DNA from: Clostridiales bacterium | Lineage (GTDB): Bacteria > Bacillota > Clostridia > Christensenellales > Aristaeellaceae | Reading direction: 5' to 3' | DNA length: 24,259 bases | Assembly (NCBI GenBank): GCA_004557905.1 | Contig: SFFH01000034.1 | Span: 1-24,259, forward strand | Shown: positions 6,702-13,960 of the stretch, piece after piece | Position numbering within the stretch: position 1 is the stretch's first letter | Layout of the letters: the number at the start of each line of letters is the position of its first letter | Program-made: the position numbers and the translations under genes | Notes under the pieces: generated by a model | Told to the model about the DNA's origin: nothing | The model's database searches: none | Seen by the model: the letters and a program-made list of their open reading frames with translations, nothing else

Positions 6702-6758
6702 TTTGCAGGAAATCCTGCAAACTGAATCAAATGGACCGGAAACCTGCAAAATCGCAGG
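6702..6758. promoter_or_regulatory. Palindromic operator candidates upstream of the aminotransferase promoter
   Basis: TTTGCAGGA at 6702-6710 and TCCTGCAAA at 6713-6721 form a perfect 9-bp inverted repeat with a 2-bp centre. It ends 5 bp before the -35, so its centre is near -48. A second, looser pair lies further up: CCTGC (6743-6747) with GCAGG (6754-6758), the first inside another CCTGCAAA. Repetition of the same half-site points to a transcription factor, most likely an activator from its position. I cannot name it. Confidence 0.55.
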
Positions 6759-6763
6759 CATAG

Positions 6764-6793
6764 AAAAAAGCGCGTGCAGCAGCATGCACGCGC
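6764..6793 (-). terminator. Intrinsic terminator of the PTS EIIC-like gene
   Basis: GCGCGTGCA (6770-6778) pairs with TGCACGCGC (6785-6793) across a 6-nt loop. On the minus strand six T follow (6769-6764). It lies 12 nt past the stop codon. Confidence 0.9.
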
Positions 6794-6805
6794 CGGGAAG
6801 GAAAA

Positions 6806-7900
6806 TTACAGATCGAGCTTCATGTCGCCCTCGCGGATCCAGCCGCGCTTTTCGAGCACGCGGCAAAAGAACATGCTGAGCACGGCGGGCAGGATGAAGC
6901 AGATGAGCACAAGGCCGATCCAGTCCATCGGCGTGATGGCGGCCTTCGTGCCGGCGGCGATGTCGCTCACCCAGCCGGTGTACACGCCGATCTGGCCGAC
7001 AAAGCCGCAGGTGCCCATGCCGGAGGAGACGGGCGAGCCGTTCATCTGGAGCTTAAAGACGCAGGTGGCCAGCGGGCCGGTGATCATTGAGGCGAGCGTC
7101 GGCGGGATCCAGATGCGGGGATTTTTGAGGATGTTGGGCATCTGGAGCATGCTGGTGCCCACACCCTGGGCCACGAGACCGCCCCAGCGGTTCTCCTTAA
7201 AGCTCATCACGGCGAAGCCGACCATCTGTGCACAGCAGCCCGCCACGGCGGCGCCGCCTGCCAGGCCGGTGAGGCCGAAGGCCGCGCAGATCGCGGCGGA
7301 GGAGATGGGCAGCGTGAGCGCGATGCCGATGAGCGCGGAGACGAGCACGCCCATGAAGAAGGGCTGCAGCTCCGTAGCCCACATGATGGCCAGGCCGACG
7401 GCGCGCGCGGCGGTGCCGATGGGCGCGGCGATCAGCTGCGCGACGGCAATGCCGGCAATCACGGTGACGCAGGGCGTGACGAGGATGTCAATACGGGTCT
7501 CCTTGGAGACGAGCTTGCCCAGCTCGGCGGCGATGATGGTGACGGCGTACACCGCCAGCGGGCCGCCCGCGCCGCCCATGGCGTTGGCCGCGAAGCCCAC
7601 GGGGATGAGCGAGAAGAGCACCAGCGGCGGGCAGTGCAGCGCGGTGCCGATGGCCACGGCGATGCCTGGGCCGACCATCGCGGAGGCGAGGCCGCCGACC
7701 GTGTAGGAGACCGTGCCGACGGAGACGACGGGCGCGGTCAGAAAGCCGATGTGCAGCTGCTGGCCGAGGGTATTGAGGATGGTGCCCACCAGCAGCGTGC
7801 AGAACAGGCCCTGAGCCATGGCGCCGAGCGCGTCCACGCCGTACTGCCTGAAGGAGCAGACGACGCCCTTGCGGGCGAGAAAGGCTTTGATCTTATTCAT
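6806..7900 (-). CDS. PTS_EIIC_2-type membrane protein (orphan PTS IIC-like)
   Basis: A polytopic membrane protein of 364 residues with about ten hydrophobic, Gly/Ala-rich segments. Stretches such as GPGIAVAIGTALHCPPLVLFSLIPVG, GGAGGPLAVY and FKENRWGGLVAQGVGTSMLQMPN match my memory of the PTS_EIIC_2 family, annotated as sugar phosphotransferase membrane subunits. No IIA or IIB domain is fused or adjacent, so sugar phosphotransfer is unproven. It may be a transporter using partners encoded elsewhere, or one with another mechanism. The ATG at 7900 follows AAGGAAG by about 9 nt. A good promoter and its own terminator make it monocistronic. Confidence 0.8.
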   Translation of the reverse strand: MNKIKAFLARKGVVCSFRQYGVDALGAMAQGLFCTLLVGTILNTLGQQLHIGFLTAPVVSVGTVSYTVGGLASAMVGPGIAVAIGTALHCPPLVLFSLIPVGFAANAMGGAGGPLAVYAVTIIAAELGKLVSKETRIDILVTPCVTVIAGIAVAQLIAAPIGTAARAVGLAIMWATELQPFFMGVLVSALIGIALTLPISSAAICAAFGLTGLAGGAAVAGCCAQMVGFAVMSFKENRWGGLVAQGVGTSMLQMPNILKNPRIWIPPTLASMITGPLATCVFKLQMNGSPVSSGMGTCGFVGQIGVYTGWVSDIAAGTKAAITPMDWIGLVLICFILPAVLSMFFCRVLEKRGWIREGDMKLDL

Positions 7901-7944
7901 GTGTATGTGCTTCCTTTGTGATGAAATGGGAGTACAACGAAAGG

Positions 7945-7973
7945 ATTATACCTCAAGGTACGCGCTCAGGCAA
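7945..7973 (-). promoter_or_regulatory. Promoter of the PTS EIIC-like gene
   Basis: On the minus strand, TTGCCT (7973-7968) and a perfect TATAAT (7950-7945) are separated by 17 bp. Confidence 0.7.
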
Positions 7974-7994
7974 GACAAAAGCCAAACAGGAATG

Positions 7995-8022
7995 AAAAAA
8001 GCCCGGGCCATGACGACCCGGG
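7995..8022 (-). terminator. Second terminator of the Fbp/Afu-type ABC operon
   Basis: CCCGGGCC (8002-8009) pairs with GACCCGGG (8015-8022) across a 5-nt loop, with one wobble pair. On the minus strand the stem is followed by C and six T (8000-7995). It sits just before the next gene's promoter and insulates it. Confidence 0.8.
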
Positions 8023-8039
8023 GAGACACTGTGCTGCAG

Positions 8040-8078
8040 CCCTCCTTTTTTGCCTCGCGAAGAGGCAAAAAAGGAGGG
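8040..8078 (-). terminator. Long perfect hairpin after the ABC permease gene
   Basis: A perfect 17-bp stem (8040-8056 with 8062-8078) has a 5-nt loop. It contains internal T6/A6 runs but no T tract after it. It lies 8 nt past the permease stop and may act as a 3' end stabiliser or first-stage terminator, with the stronger terminator 17 nt further on. Confidence 0.6.
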
Positions 8079-8086
8079 GGCGTGTA

Positions 8087-9739
8087 TCAGAACGCGATTT
8101 CCTTGTTCTTGGAGAACTTCATGAACAGCAGCAGCGAAGCGGTGGTGACCGCCAGCAGGATGGTCGCGATGGCGGAGGCGACGCCGTCGTTGCCCTGCAC
8201 CACGTTGGTGTAGATGGCCAGCGTCAGGGTTTCCGTGCGCACGCTGTAGAGGATGATGGCGGTGGACAGCTCCGTGATGATCGTGATCCAGCTGATGACC
8301 GCGCCGGACATGATGCCGTTGGTCATCATCGGCACGGTGACGGTGAAGAACGCCTTGAGCTTGGAGCAGCCCAGGGAGATGGCGGCCTCCTCGATCGACA
8401 GGGGAATCTGCTGGAGGATCGCGACGGAGGAGCGGATGGTGTAGGGCAGACGGCGGATGATCAGCGCGATGACCATGATCGCCGCGGTGCCGGTCAGGAC
8501 CATCGGGCCGTCGTTGAACGTGATGACCAGCGCGATGCCGACGACCGCGCCCGGAATGATGTAGGGCACCATGGAGAGCGTGTCGATCACGTTGTTGACC
8601 GCGTTGCTGCGGCGCACGACCAGGTAGGCGATCAGGATCGCCAGCAGGACGACCAGCGCGAGCGAGGCCAGACCGATGGTGAACGTGTTGGGCAGGCTGC
8701 GCTTCATGATCTTGCCAAAGGCCTCCCGGTAGCTGTCCAGGCTGTAGCCGGGCTGGAACACGCCGCCCCTGCACTTGCGGAAGGACTGCCAGGCGACGAA
8801 CACCTGCGGCAGCATCGCGATGCCGACGACGGCGTAGCAGTAGAAGTGGATGAGGATGCTGGTCAGGCGGCGGGGCTTGTGCGTCTCGATGGAGTGCAGC
8901 GCGTTCATGGTGAAGCTGAAGCGGGTCGTCGCAAACTTCTGCACCAGGAAGATGGCCGCCGTGACCACGATGCCGATGACGGAGAGCGCCGCGGCGAAGT
9001 TGTGGTTCATCGATGTCTCGCCGACGTAGCGGTTGTAGATGAGCACCGGGAACGTCTGGAAGCCCTTGCCGATGAGCAGCGGCGTGGCGAAGTCCGCAAA
9101 CGCACGCATGAACACCAGCAGCGCAGCAGCGAGGATCGTGGGCATGCACAGCGGCAGGATGACCACGAAGAAGCGCTTGAAGCTTGAGCAGCCCAGGCCG
9201 GACGCCGCCTCGATCAGCGAGTTGTCGATGTTGCGCAGCGCGCCGGTGATGTAGAGGAACACCAACGGGAAGAGCTGGCAGGTGATGACGATGACGATGC
9301 CGGTGAAGCCGTAGATGTCCGGGAACTTGATGCCAAACATCGAGCTGAAAAACTTGGTGAACATGCCGCCGCGGCCGAACATCTGAATCCAGCTGTACGC
9401 GCCGATGAACGGCGGGGACATGCTGCACAGGATGGCCAGCGTGTGCAGAAGGGCCTTGCCCTTCATCTCAAACAGGTTGTAGAAGTACGCGAACAGGATG
9501 CCCAGCACGAGCGAGGCGGCGGTCACGGCCACGCTGACCTTGAAGCTGTTGAACAGCGTGCCGTAGTAGTATTCCTTGGTGAAGAACTCTTTGAAATACT
9601 CCAGGCTGAACTGGCCGTCCGCGCCGACGACGGAGTTGCGCAGCAGCTGGAACATCGGCAGGATGAGGAACAGAGCGTACAGGCCGAGGATCACAAACGA
9701 GATGATCTGCCAGACGTCCATAGGACGCTTCTGCTTCAT
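8087..9739 (-). CDS. ABC transporter permease, two fused domains (Fbp/Afu type)
   Basis: A membrane protein of 550 residues with about 12 segments and two binding-protein-dependent permease domains in one chain. Each has its ATPase-contact loop: EAASGLGCSSFKRFF (177-191) and EAAISLGCSKLKAFF (451-465). This FbpB-like double layout is typical of ferric iron, thiamine or sugar-phosphate importers, where one chain replaces two permeases. The ATPase gene ends 2 nt upstream, and the AGGAGG for this start lies inside the ATPase coding end, so translation is probably coupled. It is the last gene of the operon (binding protein, ATPase, permease). Confidence 0.92.
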   Translation of the reverse strand: MKQKRPMDVWQIISFVILGLYALFLILPMFQLLRNSVVGADGQFSLEYFKEFFTKEYYYGTLFNSFKVSVAVTAASLVLGILFAYFYNLFEMKGKALLHTLAILCSMSPPFIGAYSWIQMFGRGGMFTKFFSSMFGIKFPDIYGFTGIVIVITCQLFPLVFLYITGALRNIDNSLIEAASGLGCSSFKRFFVVILPLCMPTILAAALLVFMRAFADFATPLLIGKGFQTFPVLIYNRYVGETSMNHNFAAALSVIGIVVTAAIFLVQKFATTRFSFTMNALHSIETHKPRRLTSILIHFYCYAVVGIAMLPQVFVAWQSFRKCRGGVFQPGYSLDSYREAFGKIMKRSLPNTFTIGLASLALVVLLAILIAYLVVRRSNAVNNVIDTLSMVPYIIPGAVVGIALVITFNDGPMVLTGTAAIMVIALIIRRLPYTIRSSVAILQQIPLSIEEAAISLGCSKLKAFFTVTVPMMTNGIMSGAVISWITIITELSTAIILYSVRTETLTLAIYTNVVQGNDGVASAIATILLAVTTASLLLFMKFSKNKEIAF

Positions 9740-9741
9740 GC

Positions 9742-10869
9742 TCAGCCCTCCTGACAGGCGGCCGCGTCGTTGACCACACCGCGGACCAGGTTCCTGCTGC
9801 CGTCCTCGCAGAAGATGTTGAGCTTGTGCTGCTTCATGCGCAGCACCACGCTGCTGCCCTCGGGCAGCACGGAATCCAGCTCCGCCTCCTGGATGACCTG
9901 GACGTGCTCGCCCGTCTCAAGGGTCAGGAAGTAGTGCATGTTCAGGCCCAGGAAGGTGCTGCTGTCGACCGTCGCGCGGATGCCCTCGCCGTCCGTGTCG
10001 AGGATGAACTCCTCCGGGCGGACGGAGACGACGACCTTCTGGTCGTGCATTTCGCTTGCCAGCAGGTTGTTCATCGTCATGCGGTAGCCGCCGGATACGG
10101 TGAGCTGCGCCTGGCCGTCCACGATGCGGATCTCGCCGGGGAGCAGGTTGGTGCGGCCGATGAAGCTGGCGACGAACAGGTTCGCCGGGCGCTGGTAGAT
10201 CGCCTTCGGCGCGCCGATCTGCTGGATCTCGCCCAGGTTCATGACGGCGATGCGGTCGGAGACCGCCATGGCCTCCTCCTGGTCGTGCGTGACGTAGACG
10301 GTGGTGATGCCCACGCTGCGCTGAATCTCGCGGATGGTCTCGCGCATCTCGACGCGCAGCTTGGCGTCCAGGTTGGACAGCGGCTCGTCCATCAGCAGCA
10401 CGTCCGGCTGGATGACCAGCGCGCGGGCCAGCGCGACGCGCTGCTGCTGGCCGCCGGAGAGGCGCTCGGGCATGCGGTCGGCATACTCGTCGATGTGCAT
10501 GAGCTGCATGAACTTCTCGGCCTGCGCCTTCATCTGTGCCTTGGGCAGTCTGACCGGCTGGTTCTTGAGGCCGAACATGACGTTGTCGGCGACGGACAGG
10601 TGCGGGAAGATGGCATAGTTCTGGAAGACCATGCCGATGCGGCGCTTGCTGGGGTCTATGTCGTTGATGCGGGTATCGCTAAAGTAGAAGTCGCCGCCCT
10701 CGATGGAGTTGAAGCCGGCGATCATGCGCAGCAGGGTGGTCTTGCCGCAGCCGGACGGGCCGAGCAGCGTGAAGAATTCGCCCTCGCGGATATGCACGGA
10801 GAGATCCTTGATGATGACGCTGCTGCCGTAGCACTTGCGGGCGTGGTCGATGCGGATGTTGACGCTCAT
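9742..10869 (-). CDS. ABC transporter ATP-binding protein (FbpC/PotA-like, with TOBE domain)
   Basis: A 375-residue cytoplasmic ATPase energising the neighbouring permease. All nucleotide-binding motifs are present: Walker A GPSGCGKTT (37-45), Q-loop Q83, signature LSGGQQQR (137-144), Walker B VLLMDEP (157-163) and the switch His in THDQEE (H195). Residues from about 280 on form a TOBE-like regulatory domain. The family (CUT1/Fbp/Pot) serves iron, polyamine, sugar and phosphonate importers, so the ATPase alone does not give the substrate. It could also energise other importers, but the LplB-type system at 19-22.6 kb more likely uses an MsmX-like protein. Confidence 0.95.
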   Translation of the reverse strand: MSVNIRIDHARKCYGSSVIIKDLSVHIREGEFFTLLGPSGCGKTTLLRMIAGFNSIEGGDFYFSDTRINDIDPSKRRIGMVFQNYAIFPHLSVADNVMFGLKNQPVRLPKAQMKAQAEKFMQLMHIDEYADRMPERLSGGQQQRVALARALVIQPDVLLMDEPLSNLDAKLRVEMRETIREIQRSVGITTVYVTHDQEEAMAVSDRIAVMNLGEIQQIGAPKAIYQRPANLFVASFIGRTNLLPGEIRIVDGQAQLTVSGGYRMTMNNLLASEMHDQKVVVSVRPEEFILDTDGEGIRATVDSSTFLGLNMHYFLTLETGEHVQVIQEAELDSVLPEGSSVVLRMKQHKLNIFCEDGSRNLVRGVVNDAAACQEG

Positions 10870-10920
10870 GGATATGCAGTCTCCTTCTTGCGAATTGCTC
10901 GTCAGAAAAGCTGAATGACG

Positions 10921-10955
10921 AAAATCAACCAGAGAAGCGCACCTCTCTGGTTGAT
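10921..10955 (-). terminator. Intercistronic hairpin / partial terminator in the ABC operon
   Basis: ATCAACCAGAGA (10924-10935) pairs perfectly with TCTCTGGTTGAT (10944-10955), a 12-bp stem. On the minus strand only a short T run follows (TTTTCG). It lies between the binding-protein gene and the ATPase gene. A leaky terminator or RNA-stabilising hairpin here would keep the binding protein in excess over the membrane complex, a common arrangement. Confidence 0.65.
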
Positions 10956-11016
10956 GTGAAGTAGCTGGTCAGCAGAGGCCCGGGCTTGCCGGAGCGACGT
11001 CTGATCGATCAGCTGA

Positions 11017-12039
11017 TTACTTGGTCCACAGTTCGGTCCAGTGATCGACGATGGTCTGCTTGTTGGCGGAGGTGTACTCCTCGTTCTCCTGCTTGAGGTT
11101 CAGGGTATCGAAGGACGGCATGTACTCGGTCGCCTTGAACAGGTCGGTGCGCACGCCGCGGCAGACGGTCTTCTCAGCCATGATGGTCTGGCACTCGTCG
11201 GAGATCAGCCAGTCCATGAACAGCTTGGCGTTGTCCATGTTCTTGGCGCCCTTGACGATGGCGGAGCCCACCGGAGTCCAGCAGACGCCCTCGGTCGGAT
11301 AGACCGTGTGCACGCCCTGCGCGCCGTTGCGGATGAAGCCGGCCACGCCGATCTCGTAGGACAGGCCCACGACATACTCGCCGTTGCCCACGCCCTTGTA
11401 CACGGCGGAGGAGCCGCTGGTCAGGCTGTGATCGAGCTGGCCGATGAGGCTCTCCACATAGTTCCAGGCCGCGTCGCTGGTGTAGGGATTCTCGCCGTCG
11501 CCCATGGCCAGCAGGATGTTGCACAGGTGCGCGAAGGCGGAGGAGGAAGAGGTCGGATCGGCATTGGCGATCTTGCCCTTGAGCGCCGGGTTGAGCAGGT
11601 CCGCATAGGACTTGATCTCAATGCCCAGCTCGGCTTCGAGCTCGTCGTTGACGATCATGACGCAGCTGCCGCCCAGGATGTAGTAGGTGATCAGGCCGTC
11701 AGGATTCTGGTACTCGGCAGGCAGCTTGTCGTTGCCATTGGCCACATAGGTCTCAAAGAGGTCCGGATAGTCGTGGGTCCAGGTGGTCTCCACGCCGCCG
11801 AACATCACGTCGGCCTGCGGGTTGGCCTTCTCGCTGTCCAGACGGGTGTAGCACACGCCGGTGCCCATGGACTGAAGCTCGACGTCCACGTCGTACTTCT
11901 CAGCGAAGGTGTTGAGGATGTAGGTGATCTCCTCGTCCGGGTTCGGGGTGTAAACGACCAGGGAGCCTTCGGCGAACGCCGCAACCGGCAGGATGACCGC
12001 CAGCGCCAGGACAAGCGCCAGAGAGAGCAGTTTACGCAT
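11017..12039 (-). CDS. ABC transporter substrate-binding protein (Fbp/Afu type)
   Basis: A secreted binding protein of 340 residues. An N-terminal signal peptide (MRKLLSLALVLALAVILPVAAFA) ends in an AxA type I cleavage site; there is no lipobox cysteine. The mature part starts SLVVYTPNPDEEI and holds MGTGVCYTRLDSEKANPQADVMFGG, the pattern of class-III ferric/AfuA-like binding proteins. The usual adjacent Tyr-Tyr iron ligands near residue 200 are not obvious (a single Tyr occurs in LSYEIGVAGF). Iron is therefore uncertain; sugar phosphates, phosphonates or organic cofactors are alternatives. I chose ATG 12039, 8 nt after GGAGG. It is first in the operon with the ATPase and the fused permease. 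Confidence 0.9.
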   Translation of the reverse strand: MRKLLSLALVLALAVILPVAAFAEGSLVVYTPNPDEEITYILNTFAEKYDVDVELQSMGTGVCYTRLDSEKANPQADVMFGGVETTWTHDYPDLFETYVANGNDKLPAEYQNPDGLITYYILGGSCVMIVNDELEAELGIEIKSYADLLNPALKGKIANADPTSSSSAFAHLCNILLAMGDGENPYTSDAAWNYVESLIGQLDHSLTSGSSAVYKGVGNGEYVVGLSYEIGVAGFIRNGAQGVHTVYPTEGVCWTPVGSAIVKGAKNMDNAKLFMDWLISDECQTIMAEKTVCRGVRTDLFKATEYMPSFDTLNLKQENEEYTSANKQTIVDHWTELWTK

Positions 12040-12071
12040 CGTGACAACCTCCAAAAAATGCTTTTGTGTCC

Positions 12072-12101
12072 CATGCCCGCGTCTTCAGCGGCGCGGGCGT
12101 G
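12072..12101 (-). promoter_or_regulatory. Hairpin in the leader of the ABC binding-protein mRNA
   Basis: CATGCCCGCG (12072-12081) pairs with CGCGGGCGTG (12092-12101), with one mismatch in the minus-strand RNA. It sits in an approximately 80-nt leader between the promoter and the ribosome binding site. It may affect RNA stability; no known riboswitch is recognised. Confidence 0.4.
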
Positions 12102-12117
12102 AGCATGATGAACAAAA

Positions 12118-12152
12118 CAGGTTCATTATACCTGAAATTCCTGGAAGATCAA
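12118..12152 (-). promoter_or_regulatory. Promoter and possible operator of the Fbp/Afu-type ABC operon
   Basis: On the minus strand, TTGATC (12152-12147) and a perfect TATAAT (12130-12125) have a 16-bp spacer. An inverted repeat CAGGT-N7-ACCTG (12118-12134) is laid over the -10, a typical place for a repressor. It does not look like a classic Fur box. Confidence 0.6.
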
Positions 12153-12212
12153 CATTTTTGTGGAATATTTTATCCGGCTTTTCAAGAAATGTTCGGATTT
12201 TGAAAGGAGACG

Positions 12213-12237
12213 AAAAAACCGCGGCAGCACGCCGCGG
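12213..12237 (-). terminator. Intrinsic terminator of the CoA-transferase gene
   Basis: CCGCGGC (12219-12225) pairs with GCCGCGG (12231-12237) across AGCAC. On the minus strand six T follow (12218-12213). It insulates the ABC operon downstream. Confidence 0.88.
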
Positions 12238-12272
12238 CTCATTGGCTCCTTCGCTCTCCTGAGGGAGTCCAA

Positions 12273-13802
12273 TCAGATGTGATAGCTGTCGGGCAGCTCC
12301 ACGTCGAAGGGCAGAAGATCCAGGATATCCTTCTGCATATCGATGCCGGGGTAGACCTCCAGCAGCTTGAGGCCGCGAGCGGTCAGGATGAACACGCAGC
12401 GCTCGGTGATGTAGAGCACCTTCTGGCCGTTCTTGATCGCGTTGCGCGCGGAGAAGCTGATGGAGCGCACGGTCTGCACGAACTTGGGCACCGCGCCGTT
12501 GTGCTCGACGGTGATGTTTTCGCCCTCCCGGTAGACGCTCAGGCCCTTGGTATTGAAGGTGAGGCAGAACACGACCGTCGGGGTTTTGGCGGTGATGTTG
12601 GCGAAGCCGCCGATGCCCGCGTATGCGCCGGGGCCGCGGTGGGCGTTCACGTTGCCGTAGCGGTCCACCTCCAGCGCGCCCATGAAGCAGATGTCCAGGC
12701 CGCCGTGGTTGTACAGGTCAAACTGGTTGGCCATGTCGTAGACGGAGGCCGCGCCGATCATCGCGCCGAACACCCTGCCGGAGGCGGGGAAGCCGCCGAT
12801 GCCGCCGGATTCCACCGTCAGCGTGATGTGGTCGAGCATGCCGTTCTGCTTGGCGTACTGGGAGATCATCTCCGGAATGCCGATGCCGATGTTGACGATG
12901 TCCTCCTGGCGCAGCTCGCGCGCGGCGCGCCGGCCGATGATGTGGCTGGCGACGCTGCGCTCGCGGCTGGCGGAGGTGACGGCCTCAAGCTTCTCGGTCC
13001 AGCCGTGCCACTCCTCGAACGGGATCTCAAAGCTGCCGGTGAGCGCGGTGAAGGCCTCGTCGCGGGCCTCCGGCTCCTGCACGATGATCGCGTCGACGAG
13101 ACAGCCCGGGATGATGGCGTTGCGCGGACGGGCGGGCATGTCCACGATGCGGTCCACCTGAACGATGACGATGCCGTTGTTGGACTTGGCGGCCTGGCAG
13201 ATGGAGAGCGCGTCGCCGGACATGTACATGTCGTCAAAGGAGATGTTGCCCTTGCGGTCGGCGGCGGTGCCCTTGATCATCGCGACGGTGATCTTGGGGA
13301 GCTTGTAGTAGAGGAATTCCTCGCCGTCCACCGTCACCACCTTGACAAAGGAGGAGTCGGTGGAAATCTGGTTGATGCCCGGGCCCTCACGGCGCGGGTC
13401 CACGAAGATGTCCAGGCCGACCTTGGAGAGCGCGCCGGGGATGCCGCCCGCCTGCGCGCGGATGGCGTGGGAGATGCAGCCCAGCGGCAGGTTGTACGCC
13501 TCAAAGCGGTTTTCCAGAATGATCTTCTTGGTGCTGGGCATCGAGCCGAAATGGCCGCAGATCAGGCGGTCCACAGCGCCTGCGCGGATGTAACCCTCCG
13601 CGGCGCGGTTTTCATCCCACACGCCGAAGCCCGCGCTGGAGACGACCGTCAGGTGCTTGGGGGAGTGGGTCTTTTCGTATCTGCGGCCGAGCGCCTCGTG
13701 CAGCTCCACCGGGTTTTCAATGCCGACAAAGGAATTGACGCAGACGCAGTCTCCGTCGCGGATCAGGCTGATGGCTTCGTCCGCCGTCATGATTCGATAC
13801 AT
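12273..13802 (-). CDS. Family I acyl-CoA:acetate/propionate-type CoA-transferase
   Basis: A cytoplasmic protein of 509 residues in which the alpha and beta halves are fused, as in propionate CoA-transferase (Pct) and YdiF-type enzymes (about 510-530 residues). The first half has the family look (GDCVCVNSFVGIENPVELHEALGRRYEKT, GHFGSMP, PRREGPGIN). The second half holds IVNIGIGIPE and the catalytic Glu in LTVESGGIGGFPASG (E331), which forms the glutamyl-CoA thioester intermediate. Such enzymes swap CoA between short-chain or 3-oxo acids and acetate in fermentation. The acid used is not readable. The ATG at 13802 follows AAAGGCGG. It is monocistronic with a good promoter, divergent from a PLP enzyme. 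Confidence 0.92.
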   Translation of the reverse strand: MYRIMTADEAISLIRDGDCVCVNSFVGIENPVELHEALGRRYEKTHSPKHLTVVSSAGFGVWDENRAAEGYIRAGAVDRLICGHFGSMPSTKKIILENRFEAYNLPLGCISHAIRAQAGGIPGALSKVGLDIFVDPRREGPGINQISTDSSFVKVVTVDGEEFLYYKLPKITVAMIKGTAADRKGNISFDDMYMSGDALSICQAAKSNNGIVIVQVDRIVDMPARPRNAIIPGCLVDAIIVQEPEARDEAFTALTGSFEIPFEEWHGWTEKLEAVTSASRERSVASHIIGRRAARELRQEDIVNIGIGIPEMISQYAKQNGMLDHITLTVESGGIGGFPASGRVFGAMIGAASVYDMANQFDLYNHGGLDICFMGALEVDRYGNVNAHRGPGAYAGIGGFANITAKTPTVVFCLTFNTKGLSVYREGENITVEHNGAVPKFVQTVRSISFSARNAIKNGQKVLYITERCVFILTARGLKLLEVYPGIDMQKDILDLLPFDVELPDSYHI

Positions 13803-13858
13803 GGTGATTCCGCCTTTGGATGGTAGTCTTTCGTTCAGAGGATAAACGCTGTTTTTCC

Positions 13859-13887
13859 ATTATATCGGCTTTGCGCGGGGAACGCAA
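13859..13887 (-). promoter_or_regulatory. Promoter of the CoA-transferase gene
   Basis: On the minus strand, TTGCGT (13887-13882) and a perfect TATAAT (13864-13859) are separated by 17 bp. An inverted repeat TTGCG-N7-CGCAA (13871-13887) spans the spacer and the -35. Confidence 0.7.
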
Positions 13888-13900
13888 CCGTCTTTTTCGC

Positions 13901-13929
13901 TTGCGCGACGCAGCCGGACGCGTTATACT
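13901..13929 (+). promoter_or_regulatory. Promoter of the D-cysteine desulfhydrase-like gene
   Basis: TTGCGC (13901-13906) and TATACT (13924-13929) have a 17-bp spacer. Its -35 is 13 bp from the -35 of the divergent CoA-transferase promoter, so the two may be co-regulated. Confidence 0.6.
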
Positions 13930-13960
13930 GGGGAAAACACAAGACGGAAGGAGCACATCC

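Noticed and set aside
8040..8078. Terminal inverted repeat of an insertion sequence
   Set aside because: The two arms are 5 nt apart with no transposase, and the position just after a stop codon fits a 3' end hairpin.
12040..12117. A riboswitch in the ABC operon leader
   Set aside because: Only one imperfect hairpin is visible and no conserved riboswitch core is recognised.
12279..13826. A 515-codon open frame antisense to the CoA-transferase
   Set aside because: The minus-strand frame has the catalytic ESGG motif, a promoter and a terminator. The antisense product is Val/Ala/Asp/His-rich with no family resemblance.
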